This document shows, one piece after another, positions 1-6,284 of a stretch of 7,500 bases of DNA. The position numbers and the translations under genes were made by a program. Numbering within the stretch: position 1 is the stretch's first letter; each line of letters starts with the position of its first letter. Origin of the DNA: Eubacterium sp. (lineage in GTDB: Bacteria; Bacillota; Clostridia; Oscillospirales; Acutalibacteraceae); assembly GCA_029052085.1 (NCBI GenBank), contig JAIDJS010000272.1, forward strand, positions 1 to 7,500. The letters are read 5' to 3'. The notes below the pieces were generated by a model. The model ran no database searches, was not told the DNA's origin, and saw nothing but the letters and a program-made list of their open reading frames with translations.

Positions 1-194
1 ACATCTATGATTACACCGGCATCCTCAGGCCGTCCCGGACCGGGAGATAAAATGATTCTTCGCGGTTTTAACGCTCTTATTTCAGCAACGGTCAATTCAT
101 CATTTCTTATAACCTTAATATCATCATTTATTTCGCCGATAAGCTGATAAAGATTATATGAAAAGCTGTCATAATTATCTATCAGTAAAATCAT
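1..194 (-). CDS. trpG: Anthranilate synthase component II (glutamine amidotransferase), N-terminal part
   Basis: This is the first 64 codons of a class I glutamine amidotransferase; the gene continues beyond the left edge. It should release ammonia from glutamine and pass it to TrpE for anthranilate synthesis in the cytoplasm. Seen: the N terminus [15 protein letters not shown] is the hallmark start of TrpG/PabA proteins. The motif SPGPGRPEDAG at about residues 51-61 is the family's conserved oxyanion-region loop. The catalytic Cys and His/Glu lie outside the window. The start is fixed by an AGGAGG ribosome binding site (207-202) seven bases upstream. The ATG overlaps the trpE TGA stop as ATGA (194-191), which suggests translational coupling. 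Its position directly after trpE favours TrpG, although such subunits can also serve PabB, and the rest of the gene is unseen. No trpG-specific promoter is visible, so expression should follow the T-box leader upstream of trpE. Confidence 0.93.
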   Translation of the reverse strand, partial: MILLIDNYDSFSYNLYQLIGEINDDIKVIRNDELTVAEIRALKPRRIILSPGPGRPEDAGVIID

Positions 195-1657
195 AAATCC
201 GCCTCCTCGGCAAGCTTGAGTGCATGAACAACTGCCTTTGCTTTATTTATACATTCATTATATTCCTTTTCAGGATCGGAATCGGCAACAATACCTGCTC
301 CGCTTCTAATGAACACCTTTCCGTTTTTCTTATAAGCAATTCTTATTGCAATGCAGGTATCCATATTCCCTGAAAAATCAATATATCCGATTGCACCGCC
401 GTATATTCCGCGTTTATTATTCTCTAACTCCGAAATAAGCTGACAGGCTCTGATTTTCGGAGCGCCCGAAAGTGTTCCGGCAGGAAGAACGGCTTCTATT
501 GCACTAAGGGCATCATATTCCGCTTTTATCTCGCCCCTTACGGTTGAACCGATATGCATAACATGAGAATACCGTTCTATTGAATGAAGCTTTTCTACCC
601 GAACGGAGCCGAACTTGCTGATTTTGCCCAAATCATTTCTTCCGAGATCAACAAGCATATTATGTTCGGCAAGCTCCTTTTTATCTTTCAGAAGCTCTGC
701 TTCAAGCACTTTATCCTCTTCATCCGTTTTCCCTCTTGGTCTTGTACCTGCAAGCGGAAAGGTATGAAGTATGCCGTTTTCAAGTTTAACAAGCGTTTCG
801 GGAGAGGCACCTGCCACCTCAACATCCGTACCCGAAAAATAAAACATATACGGGGATGGATTGATTGTACGCAGCATTCTGTAAGTATTAAGCAGACTGC
901 CCTCAAACGGAGCCGATAATCTGTTTGAAAGAACAATCTGAAAAATATCGCCCTCTTTAATATGACGCTTTGCCCTTTCAACCATCTCGCAATATTTATC
1001 TTTATCAGAAAGAGGCATAACCTCGCCGACAAGGCCGCTTTTTTCCTCTTCCTTCTTTTCTCCGTTTTTCAGCAAATCTGCAAGCTGCTTAAGCTCCATA
1101 ACAGCCTTGTTATACTGGATTTCTGCATTATCAAGAAAAATATTGGCAATAAGAATGATTTTCTGCTTAAAATTATCAAAAGCGATAACCTTATCAAAAA
1201 GCATTAAATCAACGTCCTTAAAAGCTTCGTTATCCTTTACATCCATTTTAACTGCCGGCTCGCTGTAAGCAAGATAATCATATGAAAAGTATCCGACTAA
1301 GCCGCCCGTAAAGGACGGAAGATAATCAAACTTGGGGCTTTTGTAATCCTTCAGTATCCGACGTAAAACATCGGACGGATTATCGGTTTTTATCCTGATG
1401 CTGCCGGCGGTCATCTCGCCGTTGATACATGTTATTTCCATTTTAGGATTAAAACCCATAAAGGTATATCTGCCCCATTTTTCATTCTGCTGAGCAGATT
1501 CAAGCATATAGCAATGCGTTGAAACGTTTTTTAATATTTTCATTGCTTCAATCGGAGTGCATATATCCGAAAGTATTTCACAGCTTACAGGAAGAACTTT
1601 ATATTTCCCTGATTTTGCAATTCTTTTAACCTTATCAAACTCAGGTAAAAATTCCAT
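191..1657 (-). CDS. trpE: Anthranilate synthase component I
   Basis: This 488-residue protein has the usual TrpE length. It converts chorismate plus ammonia (from TrpG) to anthranilate and pyruvate, the first committed step of tryptophan synthesis. Seen: the N-terminal regulatory part has MLESA at 51-55 (equivalent of the LLES tryptophan-feedback site, Ser54) and NPSPYMFY at 266-273, which forms the other side of that pocket. The chorismate-binding domain (about 215-480) has [11 protein letters not shown] at 236-246, [13 protein letters not shown] at 332-344, [12 protein letters not shown] at 393-404 and [16 protein letters not shown] at 451-466. PLAGTRPRG at 301-309 has Ala where E. coli-type PabB has the Lys of PIKGT. 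Together with the feedback site and the Trp T-box leader, this favours TrpE over PabB. The start at 1657 has an AAAGG site (1672-1668) ten bases upstream. Expression is expected to be controlled by the leader (tRNA-Trp charging) and activity by tryptophan inhibition. Confidence 0.97.
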   Translation of the reverse strand: MEFLPEFDKVKRIAKSGKYKVLPVSCEILSDICTPIEAMKILKNVSTHCYMLESAQQNEKWGRYTFMGFNPKMEITCINGEMTAGSIRIKTDNPSDVLRRILKDYKSPKFDYLPSFTGGLVGYFSYDYLAYSEPAVKMDVKDNEAFKDVDLMLFDKVIAFDNFKQKIILIANIFLDNAEIQYNKAVMELKQLADLLKNGEKKEEEKSGLVGEVMPLSDKDKYCEMVERAKRHIKEGDIFQIVLSNRLSAPFEGSLLNTYRMLRTINPSPYMFYFSGTDVEVAGASPETLVKLENGILHTFPLAGTRPRGKTDEEDKVLEAELLKDKKELAEHNMLVDLGRNDLGKISKFGSVRVEKLHSIERYSHVMHIGSTVRGEIKAEYDALSAIEAVLPAGTLSGAPKIRACQLISELENNKRGIYGGAIGYIDFSGNMDTCIAIRIAYKKNGKVFIRSGAGIVADSDPEKEYNECINKAKAVVHALKLAEEADL

Positions 1658-1700
1658 AAATATTCAGCCTTTCCGTTTCTGCCAAATTTATCGGACAAAT

Positions 1701-1741
1701 AAAAAACGTCCTTGACAGAATTCAATCTTCTGTCAAGGACG
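1701..1741 (-). terminator. Leader terminator of the Trp T-box
   Basis: A near-perfect hairpin is formed by 1741-1728 and 1720-1707 (14 bp, core arms GTCCTTGACAGA / TCTGTCAAGGAC) with a 7-nt loop. It is followed on the minus strand by six T residues (1706-1701). It lies about 43 bases before the trpE start and its 5' arm is shared with the antiterminator, so it is the regulatory attenuator and not an end-of-operon terminator. Confidence 0.96.
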
Positions 1742-1992
1742 AATAAAATCTTATCCGCGGTGCCACCTTGATTTTATGGGACTTCCCACACACTTAGCAG
1801 AATACATACATATTCCCGGCAACTTACGCATGCCCTCTCGTTGCAGAATACTCTGTAATAAAAATTACATTTGACTGCACCCTCAGCGGTCCATTTGACA
1901 ACTTGTTTCTTACCCGACTCTCAGCATCGCAGGCTCTCTGTAAAGGCATCATTGCCGTTATCTCCGCGTCAACGGTTTAACCTTATTAAGTT
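1701..1992 (-). ncRNA. T-box riboswitch (tRNA-Trp-sensing leader of trpEG)
   Basis: This leader RNA reads uncharged tRNA-Trp and decides between termination and read-through into trpE. Seen, in transcript order on the minus strand: Stem I base pairing of TTGAC (1972-1968) with GTCAA (1875-1871); a distal AG-bulge/GATG-type region around 1940-1915; a specifier context TGG-ACC at 1893-1888, where TGG is the Trp codon; and the conserved T-box AAGGTGGCACCGCGG at 1769-1755. TGGC of the T-box would pair with a tRNA acceptor end carrying discriminator G, as expected for tRNA-Trp. The antiterminator helix can form between TCAAGG (1771-1766) and CCTTGA (1738-1733), which is the 5' arm of the terminator. 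Known: T-boxes control amino-acid genes in Firmicutes. The exact Stem I/II boundaries are my estimate, as is the 5' end, which comes from the promoter. Confidence 0.95.
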
Positions 1993-1998
1993 GGTAGT

Positions 1999-2027
1999 AT
2001 TATATCATTGCTTTTCAGCAAAGTCAA
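1999..2027 (-). promoter_or_regulatory. Sigma-A-type promoter of the trp leader
   Basis: On the minus strand, -35 TTGACT (2027-2022) is followed by a 17-bp spacer and a perfect -10 TATAAT (2004-1999). The predicted transcription start is near 1992-1993, which places the T-box Stem I about 20 nt downstream, as expected. No operator overlaps it, in keeping with control by attenuation. Confidence 0.9.
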
Positions 2028-2066
2028 CCCCTCTGTCAGATTTAGAAATCAGATTTTTTAATTTGG

Positions 2067-2095
2067 TTGACATTAAAGAAGATAACTGATATCAT
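2067..2095 (+). promoter_or_regulatory. Promoter of the GH20-GH123-like operon
   Basis: A perfect -35 TTGACA (2067-2072), a 17-bp spacer and a -10 TATCAT (2090-2095, one mismatch to TATAAT) lie 36 bases upstream of the GH20 start. Transcription should start near 2102. The promoter faces away from the trp promoter, with 39 bp between the two -35 boxes. It looks strong on sequence alone; any control would have to come from the dyads just upstream (2039-2056) or from elsewhere. Confidence 0.75.
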
Positions 2096-2130
2096 TCAAA
2101 TAAACAAAATTTTTTACATAAGGGGTAAGT

Positions 2131-4326
2131 ATGAAAAACACAAACATTCCTGAAATACAATTTAAAACAAGCAGCAATTCAGTTGAATACACAGCTGCAA
2201 ATAACTGGGAAGCCGAATTTATAGGGTCAAATTTCCCTCAGATTGTAGATGACGATTTAAAAATCCACACTCCGCTTAATGATACAGAAGTTATTCTCTC
2301 TTTCAAATGTAAAAAAGGCGGCGAAGTTGTTGAAAAGGATTTTACTTTACAGATAAAAGGTGTTTACGGCAAGGCAGAAAAGAAGCCCAATATTATACCT
2401 GAACCCGCTCAGTGGCATGCCACAGGAGGTATTTTCAAAAATGATATTTCCTACACCTCATGCGAGGAATTAAGCGAGGTTTCAAGCGCTTTTGCAGAAG
2501 AATATGAACTTGCTTCAGGAAAAAAAGCAGAAAGAAAAGAGAACGGAAATATAGTATTTTCAATAAATCCCGAGCTTGAATATCTTGGCAAAGAGGGATA
2601 CGAAATTGAATGCACCGAAGATTGTGTAAAGGTAAATAGCTTTACCGAAATTGGAGCAATATGGGCAGGAAAAACCATTATTCAGCTTATGCTTCAGGGC
2701 GGATTTCCCTGCGGAGTCATACGTGATTATCCAAAATACAGTATCCGAGGCTTTATGCTTGATGTCGGCAGACGTCCTGTTTCAATGGATACACTCAAAA
2801 AAATAGTAAACAGTATGGCTTGGTACAAAATGAACGATTTTCAGGTTCATTTGGGCGATAATTACATATGGCTGGAACACTATGCCGAAAACGGAGACGA
2901 AAGTACATTTGATGCTTATCAGGCATTCCGACTTGAAAGCTCTTTGAAAAATGATAAGGGCGAAACCGCAACCTCAAAGGATTACAGCTATTCAAAAAAG
3001 GAATTCAGAGAATTCATTGAGTGGGCAAAAGCAAAAGGAGTTTCCATAACTCCGGAAATAGATATGCCTGCACATGCGCTTGCATTTACCAAAGTTTTTC
3101 CCGAATATGCCGTTTTTAATGAGGTTTCCCCTCTTATGCAGAAAAGACCTCTTACAGACCACATTAATATTGCAGATCCGAAAGCAGTTGATTTTGTTAA
3201 GCAGATTTTCGATGATTACACCATGGGCGAAAATCCTGTTTTTCCAAGTGAAACTGCTGTGCATATCGGTGCAGACGAATTCTTAAGCGATTACGGCGCA
3301 TATCGAAGATTTATTAATGAATTTATTCCATATATAAAGAAAACCAATTCTGTTCGCTTATGGGGAAGCCTTTCATGGATTAAAGACAATCCGGAAACAC
3401 CGATTGCAGAAGAAGCCATAAAGGATGTTCAGCTAAACTTATGGTCCAGTGATTGGGCAGACGGCAGAGAAATGTACAATATGGGCTATAAGCTTATCAA
3501 TACAATAGACTTTTTAACCTACATAGTGCCGAACGGAACAAAAATCAGAGCACCGTATATGGACTTCGTAAATAAGCGAAAAGCATTTAAAAAGTTTGAA
3601 CCCAATAGTGTACGGCTGAAAAATAAAAGCTACACAAATCTGCCGGCGGGAAACAAACAGGTTTTAGGCGGCTGTTACGCAATATGGCAAGATAACATTG
3701 ATAAAAAATCAAAAGGAATTAACGAGCAGGATCTTTACGACAGATTTGCAGACTGCGCTGCCGTTTTTGCAGAAAAGAACTGGGGCAGCTGCACGGATAA
3801 GCATTCTGCCAAAGAGGTTGACCGCGCAGCGCTTACTATAAAATCTTTAACAAAAAAAGAAAAGTCTGAATTCCGGCCTATCAGGGATGTAAATTTAACA
3901 GGCGGCGAATGCTTTATTGAAAGCGGCTGCAGAAAGCTTGAAACAGGAACAAAATTGAAGCTTTCTATTGAATTCAAAGAGATTGTTCCAAATCAGATTA
4001 TTATGGAGGCGGATGCTCCATACGGAACCTATGATATCAGAATAACCGAAAACGGCAGGCTCGGCTTTACGGCAGAAGGCTTTACCTACGAATTCAATTA
4101 CACGCCTGTTCCAAACAGAAGACTTAATCTTACGATTGATACAAAGCCGCTCCGAACAAAGCTGAAAGCAGGCTTATTCTGCAAAAAGGCAATCGGAAGC
4201 TTTACTTTCAACGGAACTGTACGCAATAACAGTATAAAAAATTCCTCTTTCAGCATACCTGTTCAGCGTATCGGCTCTAAAACCAACGCAGTTAAAGCGC
4301 ATATTTACAGTATTGAAATCAAGTAA
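2131..4326 (+). CDS. GH20 family glycoside hydrolase (beta-N-acetylhexosaminidase / lacto-N-biosidase superfamily)
   Basis: This 731-residue enzyme is predicted to cleave terminal beta-linked GlcNAc/GalNAc (or a HexNAc-containing disaccharide) by substrate-assisted catalysis. Apparent domains: a small beta-rich segment (about 8-78) resembling degenerate bacterial Ig domains; a GH20b-like domain (about 87-200); the GH20 barrel (about 203-540); and a beta-rich C-terminal domain (about 585-731), possibly lectin- or laminin-G-like. Seen in the barrel: RGFMLDVGRR (206-215, with the sugar-binding Arg214), YKMNDFQVHLGDN (232-244), PEIDMPAHA (308-316), HIGADEF (378-384) with the catalytic Asp382-Glu383 pair, and aromatic residues Trp411, Trp438 and Trp519. 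IWQDN (518-522) stands where many GH20 enzymes have WxE, a variant seen in atypical members. The N terminus has no signal peptide, so the protein is probably cytoplasmic. AAGGGG (2120-2125) lies five bases before the ATG. It is co-transcribed with the GH123-like gene 50 bases downstream. Family is certain; substrate is not. Confidence 0.92.
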   Translation: MKNTNIPEIQFKTSSNSVEYTAANNWEAEFIGSNFPQIVDDDLKIHTPLNDTEVILSFKCKKGGEVVEKDFTLQIKGVYGKAEKKPNIIPEPAQWHATGGIFKNDISYTSCEELSEVSSAFAEEYELASGKKAERKENGNIVFSINPELEYLGKEGYEIECTEDCVKVNSFTEIGAIWAGKTIIQLMLQGGFPCGVIRDYPKYSIRGFMLDVGRRPVSMDTLKKIVNSMAWYKMNDFQVHLGDNYIWLEHYAENGDESTFDAYQAFRLESSLKNDKGETATSKDYSYSKKEFREFIEWAKAKGVSITPEIDMPAHALAFTKVFPEYAVFNEVSPLMQKRPLTDHINIADPKAVDFVKQIFDDYTMGENPVFPSETAVHIGADEFLSDYGAYRRFINEFIPYIKKTNSVRLWGSLSWIKDNPETPIAEEAIKDVQLNLWSSDWADGREMYNMGYKLINTIDFLTYIVPNGTKIRAPYMDFVNKRKAFKKFEPNSVRLKNKSYTNLPAGNKQVLGGCYAIWQDNIDKKSKGINEQDLYDRFADCAAVFAEKNWGSCTDKHSAKEVDRAALTIKSLTKKEKSEFRPIRDVNLTGGECFIESGCRKLETGTKLKLSIEFKEIVPNQIIMEADAPYGTYDIRITENGRLGFTAEGFTYEFNYTPVPNRRLNLTIDTKPLRTKLKAGLFCKKAIGSFTFNGTVRNNSIKNSSFSIPVQRIGSKTNAVKAHIYSIEIK

Positions 4327-4376
4327 AGTTTATTTTTAATTTTATTCTTAAAAAGTTTACCAAGGGGTATCAATAT

Positions 4377-6017
4377 ATGCAAATTCATTTAGTATTACTT
4401 TCCTCTCTTGAAAAAATAATGAGGAACGAAACCAGCTCCGAAAGCAGATTTAACGGATTTTCTATGCTTAACAACGAAAGAAAATCATTTCAGCTTTATA
4501 TTTCATCAGACTGTGACGAGGTTTCGCTTGAAATCAAATCCGATCTGAGCTGCATAACACCATACACGGTTGAATATCTTCCAAGTGAATATGCAATCAA
4601 CGAAAAAACAGCCGATGATTACGTTATAAAAAATAAGGATGGCTACTATCCGGATTTACTGCTTCCTGCCGAAAAGATTATAAAGCTTGAAAACGGGGCA
4701 AAAACCTTATGGTTTGAAATAAATCCGACCGAAAAGCTTGAAGCAGGAAATCATAAAATTGAAATCATCGTTTCCTCAGGCGATGTAAAAAGCTCGGTTT
4801 CTTTTGACATCGAAGTAATAAACTGTTCTCTTGAAAAGCAAAACCTGATTTTTACAAACTGGTTTCACAGTGACTGCCTTATGCAGGAATATAACTTTGA
4901 AGCGTTTTCAGACGAATACTGGCGTGTAGTAAAAAACTATATGGCTGTTGCATGTGAGCATGGAATGAACTGTATTCTGACACCGCTTTTTACGCCATCG
5001 CTTGATATAGCAGTAGGCGGCGATCGACCGACAGTTCAGCTTGTTGATGTTACTCTTGAAAAAGGCAGATATTCATTCAACTTTGATAAGCTGAAAAAAT
5101 GGATTGAAACAGCACAATCCTGCGGAATAGAATACTTTGAAATGGCGCATTTCTTTACGCAATGGGGTGCAAAGTTTGCACCAAAAATCATGGCAACGGT
5201 TAACGGAGAATACAAGCAGATATTCGGATGGAAAACACTTGTTATTTCAAAAAAATACAAAAAGTTTTTAAGGCAGTTTGCAGCAGAACTTAAATCATTT
5301 ATTGAAACAATGGGATTAAAGGAAAAAACCTTAATCCATGTAAGTGATGAACCGAATTCCTCACAAACATTTACTTATCGGATTGCAGCAAACATTATTA
5401 AAGATTTATTCAGCGGTTATAGGATTATTGACGCTTTATCTGATTTTAAGTTTTATAAAAAAGGGCTTGTTAACACCCCGATTCCGGCCAACAATCATAT
5501 TGAACCGTTTATCGGCAATGTTCCGGAATTATGGACATATTACTGCTGTGCGCAAGACAACAAATATGTTTCAAACAGATTTTTCTCTATTCCGTCTCAG
5601 CGAAACAGAGTGCTCGGCTATCAGCTTTACAAATACGATGTAAAAGGCTTTCTGCATTGGGGTTACAATTTTTGGAATACACAATATTCAAAGAAAAAAA
5701 TCAATCCCTATGAAATAACGGATGCCGGAAAAGCCTTTCAGTCAGGAGACAGCTATGTTGTTTATCCGAAAGAGGACGGAACACCTCTTTGCTCATTAAG
5801 ACTTAAGGTTTTCTATGATGGCTTTCAGGATATGATGGCTCTTCAGACTCTTGAAAAACTTGCAGGCAGAAAAAAAGCACTTGACATTTTAGAAAAAGGA
5901 CTTGATAAAGAGCTTACCTTTTTTGAATATCCGCATTCAAACGAATGGCAGCTTGAAACAAGAGAAAGAATCAATACGGAAATCAAAAACTGTTTAAATA
6001 CTGAAAACAATAAATAA
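4377..6017 (+). CDS. GH123-like glycoside hydrolase (DUF4091-type catalytic domain)
   Basis: This 546-residue protein resembles the GH123 / DUF4091 group, whose characterised members are beta-N-acetylgalactosaminidases. Seen: an N-terminal beta-sandwich (about 1-150, ending in SFDIEVINCSL) and then a predicted TIM barrel (about 155-460) starting near NLIFTNWFHSDCL. The barrel holds HVSDEP (321-326), whose Asp324-Glu325 matches the catalytic Asp-Glu pair of GH123, and GFLHWGYNFWN (424-434), an aromatic sugar-platform motif. GDSYVVYP (457-464) and SLRLKVFYDGFQD (473-485) are signatures of the DUF4091 C-terminal part. There is no convincing signal peptide: IHLVLLSSL is short and interrupted by charged residues soon after. 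AAGGGG (4362-4367) nine bases upstream supports this start; Met15 (4419) is an alternative. The gene shares an operon with the GH20 gene, and both act on N-acetylhexosamines by the same mechanism. That supports a joint role in breaking down GalNAc/GlcNAc-containing oligosaccharides. True activity is unproven. Confidence 0.87.
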   Translation: MQIHLVLLSSLEKIMRNETSSESRFNGFSMLNNERKSFQLYISSDCDEVSLEIKSDLSCITPYTVEYLPSEYAINEKTADDYVIKNKDGYYPDLLLPAEKIIKLENGAKTLWFEINPTEKLEAGNHKIEIIVSSGDVKSSVSFDIEVINCSLEKQNLIFTNWFHSDCLMQEYNFEAFSDEYWRVVKNYMAVACEHGMNCILTPLFTPSLDIAVGGDRPTVQLVDVTLEKGRYSFNFDKLKKWIETAQSCGIEYFEMAHFFTQWGAKFAPKIMATVNGEYKQIFGWKTLVISKKYKKFLRQFAAELKSFIETMGLKEKTLIHVSDEPNSSQTFTYRIAANIIKDLFSGYRIIDALSDFKFYKKGLVNTPIPANNHIEPFIGNVPELWTYYCCAQDNKYVSNRFFSIPSQRNRVLGYQLYKYDVKGFLHWGYNFWNTQYSKKKINPYEITDAGKAFQSGDSYVVYPKEDGTPLCSLRLKVFYDGFQDMMALQTLEKLAGRKKALDILEKGLDKELTFFEYPHSNEWQLETRERINTEIKNCLNTENNK

Positions 6018-6072
6018 CCATTGTCAGCAATTCTAAACGAATTCTTAGCTGTTTCTAAACAAATTATTAACT

Positions 6073-6105
6073 ACCACTGCAGCAATCCATCTGCAGTGGT
6101 TTTTC
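6073..6105 (+). terminator. Intrinsic terminator of the glycosidase operon
   Basis: A perfect 10-bp stem, ACCACTGCAG (6073-6082) with CTGCAGTGGT (6091-6100), and an 8-nt loop are followed by a T-run on the plus strand. It lies 55 bases after the GH123-like stop. The opposite strand lacks a T-run, so it acts for the plus strand only. It separates the glycosidase operon from the hydrogenase gene. Confidence 0.92.
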
Positions 6106-6109
6106 TATG

Positions 6110-6137
6110 AAATTTTGTAAAGAAATGCACAAATTTT
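6110..6137 (+). promoter_or_regulatory. Candidate Rex-like operator upstream of the hydrogenase
   Basis: The 18-bp core at 6115-6132, TTGT-10 nt-ACAA, has the length and outer half-sites of Rex operators (TTGTTAA-N4-TTAACAA in clostridia). The inner bases are weaker matches (TTGTAAA and TGCACAA). It sits inside a longer inverted repeat, AAATTTTGT (6110-6118) with ACAAATTTT (6129-6137), that has one mismatched pair. Rex is an NADH/NAD-sensing repressor known to control fermentation and hydrogenase genes, so the location is fitting. Because the site is 43 bp upstream of the best -35 box and the region is very A/T-rich, this is a suggestion only. Confidence 0.35.
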
Positions 6138-6174
6138 CTTTGATGCAGCTGCAAAATTTTTAAATAAATAATAA

Positions 6175-6203
6175 TTGATTTTGATATTATAATTTGATAT
6201 TAT
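6175..6203 (+). promoter_or_regulatory. Candidate promoter of the hydrogenase gene
   Basis: TTGATT (6175-6180), a 17-bp spacer and TATTAT (6198-6203) form a plausible sigma-A promoter, giving a start near 6210 and an untranslated leader of about 75 nt. The -10 lies in the second copy of a 12-bp repeat TTTGATATTATA (6180-6191 and 6193-6204). Another TATAAT occurs at 6188-6193 but lacks a good -35 box. In such A/T-rich DNA, chance matches are likely. Confidence 0.45.
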
Positions 6204-6284
6204 ATGGGCGTAAAAATTAAACAACCTTTATATGTTTGTAATAATATATATTGATTCGAAATGATTAATGGAAAGGATATAAAT

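Noticed and set aside
962..1207. Plus-strand open frames inside trpE (also 584-919)
   Set aside because: They are shadows of trpE on the opposite strand, without ribosome binding sites or recognisable domains.
191..1657. The possibility that this is pabB (aminodeoxychorismate synthase)
   Set aside because: The tryptophan feedback motif [13 protein letters not shown] with Ala instead of Lys, and the Trp-specific T-box point to trpE.
1871..2089. A 72-codon plus-strand open frame
   Set aside because: It is antisense to the T-box leader and trp promoter, has no ribosome binding site, and its protein looks like translated structured RNA.
6031..6071. Imperfect direct repeat starting TTCTAAAC (6031 and 6053, 22 bp apart)
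   Set aside because: It is only two degenerate copies in A/T-rich DNA between a stop codon and a terminator; too weak to call a functional repeat or attachment site.
6144..6153. Palindrome TGCAGCTGCA downstream of the Rex-like dyad
   Set aside because: It is a perfect 10-bp palindrome with no flanking symmetry, no known operator match and no T-run; possibly chance.
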